Assembly (NCBI GenBank): GCA_037179385.1
Contig: CM074187.1
Span: 10,293,450-10,357,449 of the forward strand
Direction: 5' to 3'
Source of the DNA: Holothuria scabra
Lineage: Eukaryota > Echinodermata > Holothuroidea > Aspidochirotida > Holothuriidae
Length of the DNA stretch: 64,000 nt
The notes beneath the pieces were generated by a model, which saw only the letters and a program-made list of their open reading frames with translations, was not told the origin of the DNA and ran no database searches. The position numbers were made by a program, and so were the translations under genes. Positions 24,761 through 40,767 of this stretch are shown here, piece after piece; the stretch's first letter is position 1, and each line of letters begins with the position of its first letter.

Positions 24761-27072
24761 GAAGATATTCTCTTGTTGTGTCCTCTGTTATTGAGTCAAT
24801 TAAAACGATCCGCTCGTTCGAGGGCTAGACTTCTTTCAAGCCTAAAACTACTCTTTAATGAGTTGACGGCTCCCTAATTCTGAAGTGTCCGACTTTTCTA
24901 TACTGACCACTGACGGTTGAAGCAGTGTGCACTCTTGCTAAACTTGATACGTAATATATAAATGTGTGACAATAATCGCGTGGCTCGCTCTGCGGCGACT
25001 CCTAAACCTTTTTGTCACTTCCCTTCTGTGCTTCAACCACTCGGAACGGGGGAAAAGGAGAAAGTTTTATTTTTAATTTGTACGTCGACCTGTGTGTTCT
25101 ACGTTAGATATGATGAATTGTAAGGGAGGATCGAGTAATCCCTCCGGTACCTGACTGATAACTGAATTAAAAAGAGTCTCTATAAGCAAAATTGATTGGC
25201 TATCATGTCGTTCATTTTGAACCGTTAGGCACTCAAGGAGGCGTAACAGAGAATTATTCATTCGTAGAAATGCTTTTTTGCTTGCCTTTAGAAAGAGCTC
25301 ATGACATTTTTACGATTCTAAGCACCTTGACACTAAACTTAAACATGCTAGGAAGAAGAACGAAGGGGTCTTGAAATCCCAAAAGTGCATTCTCCGACAA
25401 ATTCATCATAGCGCAAACCAGCTCTTCTTGTTCAAGTACATCTCATCCAACACTGATCAAGTGTGAAACCGGGAACTTGCAAAAAAAAGTTGAGACTTGA
25501 CTTAAACTTCTTGGTCTTATAAAAGAAAAGGAACCCGTTGGACCACGGTTGGCTTAGGTATAAATTAGGGAAATTTATCGAGAGAGACTGCCAATTGAAG
25601 TGATGTATTATTGGTAAATTGTAGAAAACCTGCCCAGTTGTTTTTAAAGATATCATTTGAATTATTTCCAGGTATGACGTATACAGTATATCGAAGTACA
25701 AAATTACGGTTGGAACAATTAGGTATATATTCTGAGACGGGGTGCCTACTTTTGACTAAGTAGTTATTTGCAATGTTCAAGACAAAGCCAAGTGATTGAT
25801 TGTTGAATGCATGTTTAATGCAGTTACACAGTTTTATCTTCCATTGAAACTAGATCCATCATATGTTCAACATTAAAGTCTGCGTAGCCCCCTCTGTCCC
25901 TGCCGCCACCTTGATATTAATGTCGTCCCTCAGCAATTGACTGAACCAGGGAAGAACTTTGTTTGCTCTGCAGACTAGTCCTTCAGAGGATACAAATCCC
26001 AGTCTCCATGAAAGCATTCGAAGCAAAATATCGTAAAGAAACGGGAAAATGCGCACTGGCAGTTGATGGAATCTCATGTTGTGGATTTTTTCCTTTACAG
26101 AAAGAACAGATTGAATGGATGCAAAACAAAAATTGAAAAATAAATATAAAACATTTTACAGGTATTTATTTAGGAATGTCATAATATTTAAAAGTTAATG
26201 GTAGGCTATATAAGGTATCTTGGATTATATATACATCATTTAACAATTACTGTCCAGCCTGATGAATGTCAAATTAAATTCTGTCGTCGTCCATTAATCC
26301 TTTTCTTTGCTGTCAACCTTGACCATCTGATAGGTGTCCGGCTGGTCGTCAGTGACGGGATGTACTTGGTCACAACTACTGCATCCGAACGTTTTATTTG
26401 TTCTGTCGTAATAGTATTGTACTCTCAAAGTGGGAAGTTTTCAATAAATAAAATTACTGGAAGTCATACACAATTGATTCCTCGAACACGGTCAAAATCT
26501 CTTTTGACTCGCTACCCATCTCCGTAATTGTTCAGCTTATCTAACTCAGTCAGGAGGGGAACAAGTTTCTCGTCTACCTAATTGTTTCATGAAACCAAAG
26601 GAGGAGCTAGAAGGGGGAATATGTGGGCTGGGGGTAAAACGGCAGGCTTGCAGGGCAAATTTTAAGAGAGTTGGGACGAGTTTTTTTTTTCGTTGCTGTG
26701 TGGCATTCATTATGGACACTACAGTTAAATAAGTAAAGTAAAAAAATAAGTACTAAAGAAAAGACGTCATATTGTGGTCAAACTCTAAGCTGTTGTTGAT
26801 CCTTTGGCTATTGTCTAAATGGCAAATTTTCCCCTAAAAAGTTATCATACATAGTTTTTATTTGTGTAATCACATTGAATCTTAGCACTTTCACAAAGGC
26901 ATTTGATCCTATTACAGCCCCCATGTTGCGATGGGCGTGGTGACATCGTGGATTTCACAAAGATCTGTAATAGTGGAAGGTAAGGACAAAACTTGCTAGG
27001 AAGGTCCCGCAAAGAAGGAACAAGTTCCTTTAACCCCCTCCCCCCTCACATACATCAGGTTGATACCCAGCC
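24761..27072. other. no gene seen upstream of the Hox promoter
   Basis: AT-rich intergenic sequence with short chance frames on both strands. I see no repeat with clear ends, no RNA gene and no domain-like translation here. Confidence 0.5.
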
Positions 27073-27076
27073 TTAA

Positions 27077-27327
27077 CCCTTTACCGTTGTGCTCCGATCG
27101 GGGCATATTTGCGCGCCTCGGGAGTGGGCGGAAAAGCTGACGTGGCCCGCCCCGCATTGGCTTCCGTAGGCCATTGACCCCGTGACCTTAAACTATAGTC
27201 TCTCTCGCTGTTGTGGCCGAATTTTCGGGTAGCTACTCGCAGTTTCGAGCTCCGCGTGAAACGGTAAAGATGTGTGACAGTCGAGCTCTCCGCATGGGTC
27301 CAAAAGGACCCAAACAACGGTAAAGGG
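27077..27327. mobile_element. piggyBac-type MITE with TTAA target duplications
   Basis: The ends are CCCTTTACCGTTGT and its exact reverse complement. Both are bordered by TTAA (27,073-27,076 and 27,328-27,331), the fixed piggyBac target. The 251-bp interior is clearly more GC-rich than its surroundings and has no transposase. The 78-codon minus-strand frame inside is incidental. Confidence 0.88.
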
Positions 27328-28729
27328 TTAAAATCATTAGGATATAGTGAAGCATAATTTTGCTGCTATGATCTGCCATGGACGAGGAAAGCACTGAGAG
27401 GGCCTTTGGACTAGAACTTCACACCATGTAGATTCTAGCTTAACATTTTAAATCAAAGTTGAAATTTTTCGATGTAGAGGATCAATAAATGTGGGAAATC
27501 ATCAAATTTGGTTTAGATAAGTACCCCACCCTACAATTAGCTATGGGGGGATATAAACTGTCCTAACTGTCCTTTATATGTTACGTCAAGATACCCTTAT
27601 TCAGCTTCATTCGTATACTTTTAAAGCCTATCTCACCAGATTAGCACTTGAGCCCTCTTTTCCCGTATTTGTACCTTACATGTCATTCACTGCATACTGA
27701 CGTGGACTGATGTAAAAGTACATCACGTGAGATATGGGTGTTGTCCGTATTTTGACTCAGACTCTAGCCAATGGGAAGTACGTCAGTATCACACCACCGT
27801 TGCCACACCATATTTTTGTCTTTACACCTCCTTCTTCAAGATAGTGAGCCGATTTCACTGATCGGAAACGTTTCTTCCTCATCATATATACAACATTTAA
27901 CTTAAAGGGCAAAGTAGACTACTCGCAACTGATGAGATTCCCAACCGGGAAATTGCGCTTTTCAGAGGCAAATTTTACTTAACATTTATACAGTTAACTC
28001 CTAAATTTTGGGAATATTAAAGGAAACCTCCGCCCATTCTTACAATGAGGATCAGTTGTAAGGGTAAGAGGTTTGATTTTAAACAGTGTGCTATAGTAAG
28101 AAATAGTTATTCCTTACCCACGAGTGGTTGAATTAATTAGTCTTCTTTATAACTCGGTGTTTCTTTGCCTTTAATGCGCCACAGCTCTAAATACCGTATA
28201 CGTATCATGTCACAGAACAAAAACTGCTCCATTAATGGGGGCTAACTAGTACTTTTGTAACATAATTGATTCGTTGATCCACCAGATCTTACCGGAAAAG
28301 TCATGCCTAAGGATATCTGATGCCTGAAACAAAGTGAAAGAGGGAGCAAGGCACCGAAAAAACTGAAACCAGTCCAAGATGGTGATCATTCACGTCACGC
28401 TTGGCGTCCCTATCAAAACACTTTGATACCACCCCTGCTTGCATCTTCAATTTCAGACAGCTGAATCGCATGCGAAGGGAGGGGATATGCTCGTAAATCT
28501 GGCACATGCTGGAGGAAAATCTGCGTCGTGCGACAGCGTGATTCGTATTGTTTGTCTCCAAGATGACGTCACATGATTCCAATGCATTCAATATTCTTCA
28601 AGATTGCCTGCCGGTAAAGTGTCTCCCAAACGTCGTATGCCCCTCATTTGATCTTGTGCAGTGCGCATTTAGGGGAACTTGCTGAGAAGCAGGTGACGAC
28701 CCACATGTGACGTTTGCGTGGAACACTAT

Positions 28730-28848
28730 TGCTATTTGCCCGGTGGTGGGTGTGACTCACCAATTGTGACGTCTCGTAAAAGTATGGTGCGTTCAAGTGA
28801 CGTCACACTTGAATTGGTAAGCCGCGCCCACTGCAGGGCAAAAATCAA
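28730..28848. repeat. hairpin-forming inverted repeat
   Basis: The left arm GCCCGGTGGTGGGTGTGACT-CACCAATTGTGACGT (28,739-28,772) pairs imperfectly with the right arm ACGTCAC-AATTGGTAAGCCGCGCCCA (28,800-28,830). A third copy, closer to the left arm, lies at 29,902-29,947. The arms could therefore be the ends of a 1.2-kb element (28,730-29,950) or separate copies of a MITE end. Confidence 0.55.
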
Positions 28849-29901
28849 CACCGTTTTCCCCAGTGTAAGAAAAAGAAATGGAGCTTCGTTTGTAAATGAC
28901 TACCTTTTAACAGCGCAAGCCACAGTAATACAAAATAGTTCAAGATGAGTTCTGTCCGAGATAATACACGGTCACCAGAGTGTAATGGATCAATAAAAGT
29001 TCAGGATTACTAGTATGAATAAAAAATAAATTGGAAAGGATTACACTCAGCCTCTTCCAGGGACACTTCGTTTATTGTGACCGACTTGGGAAAGTCCAAC
29101 AAAATCAGGCGAGCAAGAAACCGGGGTTGTGTCATGGGGGTCGTTAGGGTTTGACATGGAAGAGGAGGTCTATGGGATGGGGAGTCCTTTCGTATGGAGT
29201 AAAAATCATTGCTTTTGTATGCAGATGCGAAACAGTGCAATGTTAGTGCATGCATTTCACGAATGAAATTTATTGTGATTTTGGCCATGTTGTCTTCAAG
29301 CTTGGACCGTGGAGGTGGTTTAATTTTTGAACTCTCTTTGATTTGGTTATGCACCTGAAAAAGGTCGATTACTTAACGTTTTAGATTAGAAAGCCAATCT
29401 ACGACGAAAGCAACATTTTTCTTCTTCTGACAACAAAGTGAATAAGAAGTAAGTTAAAACGTAAATTTTGTCTCGTGAAAGTGTGGTTTGGATAAAATCT
29501 ACCAAACTCGTCACTCGATCTAAAAAAATATGGTATCTCCTGGAATACAGGAAACATCCTTAACCGAGCTGTTTTTATAAAAGCGATATACAATCTCATT
29601 TTTGTGTTTTCGGGTTTGATCTTTTCTAAGAGGAAACTTGTTTCGGGTTACACATTATTGTAGACGCTTTTGGAAGCGATACACTTTGTACTTGGTACTC
29701 TTTTGGACGAAAAAAGTCCACTTGTAAAAATAAATACTTTCTGATTACAAACGACTGAAAGGTAAGGAATTGCGTGGTTTCTATGGCAGCGTGTTGGATT
29801 TTAGATGGTTCTCATTCTGAAAAACGTTACAAATCAGACATAAATGATAAAACCATGGAAGTACTTCCATGATAAAACTTAAACGTGTAGAGTGCTTTCA
29901 T

Positions 29902-29947
29902 GTTACGTCACAATTGGTAAGCCACGCCCACTACCCGGCAAAGATCA
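29902..29947 (-). repeat. third copy of the 28,730 inverted-repeat arm
   Basis: The reverse complement reads TTTGCCGGGTAGTGGGCGTG then GCTTACCAATTGTGACGTAA. It aligns with the left arm at 28,735-28,772 at about 33 of 38 positions, so 28,730 and 29,947 behave as terminal inverted repeats. Confidence 0.5.
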
Positions 29948-30309
29948 TTGTAAATTACTTTGCATTCTATATAACTGCACATTAATGCTACTTTAATGCT
30001 GTTTCTTTCAAACTGAACAATTAAACTGGGCTGCATTTTTATTATAGATTACTAATATAAACAAAATCGGGAGGGATGGAAGTTGGGGGGGGGGGCGCAC
30101 GAAAATACCAGTCAAGGTACTTCAAGGAGGCGAAATGAAAAACAAAAGCTATCCAGAAGGAAAGATGTGTAAAATGTATACTAAGTCGAAGGTGACTAAA
30201 AGCTTTCAAATGGATGAAGACCCCCTCCTTATCTCACTTGAATACATGGAACACCAAGATGAATAAAATTAAACAGGAGGTAAAAATGGACAAGAGAGAG
30301 AATAAATAT

Positions 30310-30358
30310 TTAAAAAATAGTCATATATTTCTGCCCCTCCTGGGGCCTTCCTCAGGGA
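30310..30358 (-). repeat. hairpin motif with partial hammerhead-ribozyme-like core
   Basis: The minus strand reads CTGAGGA, then a perfect 5-bp stem GCCCC-AGGA-GGGGC, then AGAAA. CTGANGA-stem-GAAA is the hammerhead catalytic core pattern, and Penelope-like elements are known to carry such ribozymes. Stem I could not be formed from the flanks and stem III is poor, so activity is unlikely. The same layout, with the same AGGA loop, occurs at 31,044-31,073. Confidence 0.3.
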
Positions 30359-30533
30359 CTGGTAACAACAGTTTGAATGAATATGAATATGCGACAGACT
30401 GTAGTTTAAAAGCGAATAGCTTAAACAAGATGTGCGCCCTAGCTGAATGAGCGTTACGAGCTTAATTACCACCTATGTGACGTAACAAAGAAGGCGCGCT
30501 TACAAAAAAGAAAAGCAAGTATATAATCGTTTT

Positions 30534-30602
30534 GATATATATATATATATATATATATGATATATATATATATATTTTTGATATATATATATATATATAT
30601 AT
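30534..30602. repeat. (TA)n microsatellite, interrupted
   Basis: Three TA runs separated by GATATA and TTTTTG. Open frames reading alternating Ile-Tyr across this and the next array are artefacts. Confidence 0.95.
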
Positions 30603-30634
30603 CAAAATATATATTTTCCAGCTTTACCAATTTG

Positions 30635-30637
<3 letters not shown>

Positions 30638-30712
<75 letters not shown>
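30638..30712. repeat. (TA)n microsatellite
   Basis: About 37 uninterrupted TA units, 35 bp after the previous array. Confidence 0.97.
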
Positions 30713-30714
<2 letters not shown>

Positions 30715-31043
30715 TGTCGCTTTGATAAACTGTTTAGTTACCATGGAGTTTTGAATATGTACATACGCTTCCATTCAAACAACGAAATGAGGTACGCACA
30801 CTACAATTTTAGATTGTCTCGTCACTTTACATTATTTTGGCTAATCAAGCTTGCCATGGTTATGATGTTCGCGCTTTGTATTAATTACTATGTGAGAACG
30901 TGCGTTCTTTGTAACTACGTACTTTTCGATCATCATCATTATGACGTCACTTTACAACTTTTCAAACTTATTTTAATATTACGCGGTACTGTACGCATTC
31001 AACTCTATCTTGTTTGTATGTAACGGTTGATTTCCATAACACA

Positions 31044-31073
31044 GTTGACAAAGCCGCCAGGAGGCGGCGAAAA
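31044..31073 (+). repeat. second hairpin motif near the (TA)n arrays
   Basis: TTGACAAA, then a perfect 6-bp stem GCCGCC-AGGA-GGCGGC, then GAAAATTT. Same layout and same AGGA loop as 30,310-30,358, but with two changes from the CTGANGA consensus. It lies about 60 bp before the next (TA)n array. Confidence 0.35.
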
Positions 31074-31130
31074 TTTCTGTTTCAATAAATCATTCGTTGG
31101 ATCTATATGCACACTCTGTTTTCCATTTTT

Positions 31131-31133
<3 letters not shown>

Positions 31134-31210
<77 letters not shown>
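31134..31210. repeat. (TA)n microsatellite
   Basis: About 38 TA units, bordering the left end of the MITE at 31,211. Confidence 0.97.
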
Positions 31211-34809
<3,599 letters not shown>

Positions 34810-35030
34810 GGCAGCCATTCATGGGGTCCATCAGGCTTAAATGGTCTTCATTTATTGTCTACATGAATTTCCAACCCTCATATTCAGTCGGTGAAATTGA
34901 AAGACTCAAAATACAATTTGACCATGGTATAGTCATCCATGATTGAAAGATAAAATGTGATAGACCCCAATTATGGCCGACTGAAATCAGACGATCACCC
35001 ACTGTCCGGATTCGTCTATAAATTATTTAC
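34810..35030 (+). repeat. dispersed repeat, copy 2 (partner at 1,095)
   Basis: Same orientation as the copy at 1,095-1,330 and collinear with it over about 220 bp, including TTGTCTACAT and CATATTCAGT. Clearly diverged. Type of element unknown. Confidence 0.5.
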
Positions 35031-36244
35031 CTCTACAAGAGAAAAACCACCCTTGGCAAGAAATGACTAACGATTTTAAAAAGCAAAAGTTGGCTCTATC
35101 GGTAAAGTTTGTAATTCAAAGCTCCATTACGTCAAGCTTACTGCAGGTAAATCGTTGTACCTTTGTAGATTGTCTTTTGAAGCTTCTGTGGTGCATGTTA
35201 GTACATGTTCTGAACTCGCAGACTGGTATATCCCATATATGTATATATAAATATTTCCGGTAAATGCGGACGACTGGAAATGCTGGCTTTTGTGGGAATA
35301 TGATACCCAGCGACCCCCACCCCCTCTTAGTTACGCTACTGAAGGCAGTGCTTCCGTGAAACTAAAAAGAAAATTAGTGCAGGTAACAATCTTAACGAAC
35401 GAGTTTAATGTTTGAGACTGCTACAAAGTTTAGTAAGACTAGGACGTGTTTCAGACGAGAAACTGAGGAAGGTGAGTACGCAACTGTGGCAAGGAACTAA
35501 ATTGTTTGAATAAATATTGGTAAGATTTAACTCGATGGCATGAACATTTCTCAGAAAAGGGGGATTGAACTGCATCCCTCACGTTACCCTCGTAACCTGT
35601 ACTTGCCGTTGATTTCAATTTTTTATATCAAGAAAAAGGGGAATTCCATTGTTACTTCTACAGAATCCAACACTTTGCTTTTAAAGCTTTGTTTGAATTA
35701 CACGCGAAGGCTTCTTATTATTTGTATTTTACAGTCATAGTAGCAGATAACCTTTTCCTTAGAGAACTGTTTCGAAAATGAAAATAAATTCAAAGAAAAT
35801 GCCTCGAATTTCATTAAATCGACCGTTTCAAGAAGCTTTTGACATAATAACAGCCGACTTTCTTTTTTAAATGATACCAACAAAAATGCAAACATAATAA
35901 GACGATCACCCTGTACGAAAACAAGTCGTATTTGTTTCAGAAGCTGATCAACCGTGTCAAATGCATATAAACATAAAGTATGGAGCTACTGTAACCCGTC
36001 TTAGGTACAGAAAGTATTCAAGTCGCGGTTAACATATTTTCCTTCAGATAAATCTACTTGCTCTTTCACTATAGCCGTAGCATGATAAAGATTTAATCCA
36101 TGATACGATGTTACGCGGAAAGATGCAATGCAACATGACTCAATATAATATTGCTTTACACATAAACGGGCCTCTCTTTCATCTTCCAGGAGTATTCCAG
36201 CCAGGTTAATCACGTGAACCGAGGTTGCCAAGGAAAAAATTAAT

Positions 36245-36930
36245 AAGGCTGAAGGTTTTCCTCGTAGTTCTTTACTTAGGACCAGCTAAGGGGAGAAAGT
36301 TTCGACTAAAGCACCAAAAGTCCCATTTGTGGTTACTCGTAATCCTCGCTTACCTCCTTTACAAGAAATCTTTAATAAACACTCCCACATTCTTTCTATG
36401 TCAGATAAAATGAGGAAAATTCTTGTTACACCACCAAAGGTAATTTACATACAACCCACTAACTTAAGAGATTTGCTCGTAAGAGCGAGAGTGCCGAGAA
36501 ATACTCCGACAAATTTGGGTAATTACAGGTTATACGAGAAAAACTGTGTTACTTGTGAGGTCATGTCAGTTACAGACTCCTTTAAAAGTTTTTATACGGG
36601 GAAAGTTTTCAAAATACTAGGTACTTTTAAATGCATGTAGATTGGGGTTATTTACCTTATTAATTGTTTTGATTGTGGGAAGCAGTATGTGGATGAGACG
36701 GGGAGCCATTTAAGACAGAGACACCGGGGTCAAAGGCAAGAACTGAAAAAAGCTAACACTCCTCTTGGGAAACATTTTAACACGGGTTGTAAGTATTACA
36801 ATTTAATCGCCATTCAATCGGTCGAGGGACTTAACAAAACACAGAGGGAACAGAAAGAACTTTTTCGGATACACCAACTCCACAAGTTTGCACCAAAAGG
36901 GATTAATATTCAAAAAAGCCACAGTTCATA
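36245..36930 (+). pseudogene. Penelope-like element remnant: RT C-terminus and GIY-YIG endonuclease
   Basis: One reading frame with two in-frame stops (TAA 36,287; TAG 36,638) gives the C-terminal part of a Penelope-like retroelement. It begins GFPRSSLLRTS, then VPFVVTRNPRLPPLQEIF, then the linker NLRDLLVRARVPRN. A Cys pair (CVTCEV) follows, then the GIY-YIG nuclease region VIYLINCFDCGKQYVDETG, LRQRHRGQ, and a C-terminal REQKELFRIHQLHKF-PKGIN. YVDET has Asp where this family usually has Gly. The reverse-transcriptase core is missing, so this is a 5'-truncated dead copy. The start at 36,245 is approximate. Only the two stops interrupt about 225 codons, which suggests moderate age. Confidence 0.8.
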
Positions 36931-37047
36931 GCCGTTTTTTGTATTTTTACATGGGTTGGTAATTCAGTTTTTCAGTTTATATAAATATAAGAAAAAGTAG
37001 AAAACACCACAAATATGACAACCTTAGAGCACATACAAGATAAGAGA

Positions 37048-37086
37048 AACGTATGTTTCACAGACACCTGTCTTCGTCATCAGCAT
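37048..37086 (-). repeat. third hairpin motif (CTGATGACGAAG type)
   Basis: The minus strand reads CTGATGACGA, a stem AGACA-GG-TGTCT, then GTGAAACATACGT. It keeps CTGATGA and GAAAC, as in hammerhead cores, but has three extra bases before and two after the stem. It lies 100 bp past the Penelope-like coding remnant and 420 bp before the largest (TA)n array. Confidence 0.3.
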
Positions 37087-37508
37087 CAATGCGGAGTGAA
37101 GAAGAATATATAAACTAAAAAGAAAAAGAAATACAAATCCTTTCGAGAATATTAAACAGTGCTTTCTCTGTACGTTTTCTATTGTATGCCTTTTCATGTC
37201 AACTTTTTTTGCGCCCTTATTAGGTCTAACATTCTCAAGCATTGAATCTAAGCGTATTTCTTATACGTACTTTTAGACTGTAACCTTCTTATTAACTCGC
37301 ACATTTTGAGTACTTTACCCAATGTACAGATTAGTTTAATATATTACGTCATAATGTTACGCGCCTTATAACACTAAGAATTTTTTAAACGAGAACGTTT
37401 GCTTTGCGACTTATCTTTTAATGTTGAAGTGCATACTCTGCCAGTTACTCACACTGAGGACGTTGCTAGGAGCAACAAAAATTCTGTGAATTAATAAATA
37501 AATACGGT

Positions 37509-37639
<131 letters not shown>

Positions 37640-38156
37640 CGTCTGGTAATGAATGTGTGACAATGTCAAAAAGATATATGTGTTACAATGGGTTTTGAAA
37701 AGGTTGACATGAAGCCAAATTACGATACGGTAGGCGAGGGCCCTTAACTTCGAGCAGTTCTCAGTTCTCAAAGCCATAATCTAATATAAGGGTAATAACG
37801 TGATCTTGTACAAGTATAACGTCGACCTCTTGGAATAGCGAGCTTCGGTTCGCGCCATTACATTTCCCCATACAACTTAATTTGAAAGAGGACATTTAAC
37901 CCCTCCAATTGGATCGCATATGATTATGTTCCCCCTTATCCTCATACCTGGGCGATATTATCACCTATTTCATTATAGCACTCATCACTGAAAAAAATAT
38001 TAATTTTTTCAATTCAGGAGAAACTATAATACAACCAGAAAAATGACCTACCAGTTATGGAAAAATCAAAATCATGGTATTAGAAATTGTACAGGGTTGG
38101 GTAAGGATAACTGCCAAATTACCGTGCTAGCAGGTGCGTAGTCACCGTTTTGTCGT

Positions 38157-38174
38157 GGGGGGGGGGGGGGGGGG
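38157..38174. repeat. G18 homopolymer
   Basis: Eighteen G in a row next to CAGGTGCGTAGTCACC, which looks like a worn CAG-type transposon end. No matching right end was found. Confidence 0.8.
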
Positions 38175-39372
38175 TCTGAAGATTTGAAATGAAGAGGCAT
38201 CTCCCATTTGGAGAAAATGGATTTTTGTGCGTCTCCGCATGCGGAATGATGCAATATTTGTGGCTTAAGCATTGGCTAATCAACTTTGCACGGTTCACCT
38301 TCTTGCCATTTATTCATTTTTAAGGTGAGTTTCAACCCTTGGAAACCGCTGGAGTACGGGCATGCTTACTGCTATTACCATTGTATGGGTAATTGTTGTT
38401 GTTACGATTTAAATAGTTTCTTTAACATAATAATATACAGAAAGTTAACGCAAAATTATTAATGAAGCCATATAAATGAACAGACACAATAGAATATTCC
38501 TTTATTTTAATCTATCAAAAATAACAGCTATATTTTCTGAAGTCCTCCTAAGGAAGCCACGTTTTAAAAGGATAACACCTATTATAACGACTGACTAAAC
38601 CTCAAGACCTTCAGACCATTAACATGAGCTACATTTGTGGCGGAATATGACATTTCGTCTTAGATAGCGATCGTTTTCTAATTCCGTGGCTTCTTATTAA
38701 TCTCTCCCTTTTTAAATGCTTTATAGCAAGAATGCTTAATTAATAAAAATCCCATCATGAAATTTTTAGTTGTAAAAGGATGCAAAAGTAAGCTACTGGT
38801 TCACCACAAATCAAAAGGAACCATTCAACCTTAGCACTTACGATACCAAAGAGAATGACGCCGTACCTCTCACTCGAGGTGTATTGTAAATCATGATTAG
38901 CCACTACACACTCTACTCTCCTAGCACCCACAAGCAAACTCCTGCTGAAAAACTTTTTGAATAGATGGCGCTCTATTAGAATTTCAACTATTTAATTTCC
39001 TTCTTTTAACAAAATCTCTAGCGGATGGAAACTGCAGTATAAAATGATATTATACAACCAATATGATGAACTGAATTTAATGGAATTATCTCTAATTAAT
39101 TTAGTGTAAAAATTTTGAACTTTTGCACTTGAATGATTTTCTTCAAAACCACTTTGGTCTAATTTCCGTTACTTTAGGGACTTTCTTAAACAATTTAATT
39201 TTGATTTATCATACGTACAAATATATATTTTTGAACATTGTTTTTGTTATAATATTGTTTGCTCCTACTTTACGCTGTCCTAGTGTCGGTTGTTTAAGAC
39301 ATAAACCTCATAACTAACTAATCCCACCAAGCGCACAACTCTGAATTACGATAGTTTAACATTTTCTTGAAG

Positions 39373-39538
39373 CAGAGTTGTATCGAGTCATGATTCGAGT
39401 CGCAAAGTTTCAAAAGGGAAGTGACTCGACGAATTGTATCGTGATTTACCTAATAGAAATGGCACAGTGACTTGAGTCACACTAAGGATGCAAATGACTC
39501 GACTCGACAGCAAAATTGGGTGACTCGTTACAACTTTG
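39373..39538. mobile_element. 166-bp hAT-type MITE with 8-bp target duplication
   Basis: Left end CAGAGTTGTATCGAGTCA; right end reversed CAAAGTTGTAACGAGTCA. A perfect 8-bp duplication TCTTGAAG lies on both sides (39,365-39,372 and 39,539-39,546). The interior repeats GACTCG several times. No coding capacity. Confidence 0.88.
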
Positions 39539-39622
39539 TCTTGAAGCAGACAAATATATGATGGAGTCAAACAATCCTAAATGTGGAAGCAAAATACGTA
39601 TTCGTAGCTGATAAGAGACCAT

Positions 39623-39889
39623 TTGTTTTGGAGTTGTAATATAACTTCCAACTTTTTGCTTGACACAGAATTTCTGTTGTTTCGAACGGAATTTAACCTC
39701 TCCAAATCTGATTTCTTTTTTGGTTATAAGCTTTTACTCCGCCATCCCTACAATTTTATTTTCCTTCACTGCAAGAATTATTTGTATAATTGTAAATTGA
39801 ATGATGTACTCCCTGATCCAGATAAATTCTACCGTAAACTTGTTTTCAGCCTGAAAGTTGAACACTATCTGTTCAAAAAGCACAGTTAA
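39623..39889 (+). other. 88-codon open frame, possibly a LINE fragment
   Basis: The translation includes NYLYNCKLNDVLPDPDKFYR and LVFSLKVEHYLFKKH. The order, a Lys-rich Trp/Tyr-Asn-Cys-Lys region followed by a Leu-x-x-Lys-x-Glu-x-Tyr helix, resembles the extreme C-terminus of some LINE reverse transcriptases. No RT motif is present upstream and there is no partner copy. I do not recognise it with confidence; it may be chance. Confidence 0.2.
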
Positions 39890-40767
39890 CCCTAAGCGTA
39901 AGAAAATGTACAACGATATTATTTCGTCCCTCTCTTATTGTAGTATTTTGCATGATATCCGCTAGAATGTTCTGTAATTATTATGTTGACGAATGTCTTA
40001 CAAGTTTGAAGGACAGTGATTGATGTAAACATTGTATATAAGTGATGAAATAAATGACAATTAACTGGAGGTAAAAAAAAAAGAAAAAAAAAGACGTATT
40101 CGTATTACAAAAGATCTTGTTATTAAGTAAGGTACATAAATTTTCAAACAAAAGCCATAGTTTTATTTGCTGAAATCTCACCTCTCAATTCTCGTCTCTT
40201 GCTTCAACCCTTTTTCAAGATAATGAAATCAATTATATAATTATACTTTACTAAATATAGTTTTAAATCTGGTCCGATATTGGTTTCGATTTTGTCTTGG
40301 AATTAAGGGAATGAAATTCCAAATTTGCCCCACAAGAAGGGGGAGGGGCAATAACCTGAAGTACCGATAGCTATGATGAGTTGCCAAGAAGAAAACACAG
40401 GGAAGTGTTGGTGCGTCAAGCTCGAAGAAATTTGTTGGCTTGAATTTTTTTATCTAAAAATTCCCTTTCCTATGGGAAAATCAAGCATATTGTACAGGGG
40501 CGACTGAGGGTTATTGTTTTTTCATATGTCAACCTACGTATTAGCCCCGACGAAATTGGGAAGTTTTCCTACGGGGTGAGTATGTTTTTTCCAACGGAGG
40601 GATCGTGCCACCCCGGTCAATTTGCAAAAGGTACAATCAGATCAGATTTTTGTCAACTAAAGCACTATTTGTTTTACCTCCTCTTTATTGGTCATAAGAA
40701 CCAATCTTTCTAAATTTAAACCCCGGCTCCCTAAAAATACCTGATATATTTCGCAAGAAGTCACGCA

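Noticed and set aside
27081..27317. 78-codon frame in the piggyBac MITE
   Set aside because: Lies entirely inside a 251-bp non-coding MITE and uses its terminal repeats.
30310..30358. Active hammerhead ribozyme
   Set aside because: Core pattern only; the flanks do not pair to form stem I and stem III is weak. Kept as a motif, not as a functional RNA.
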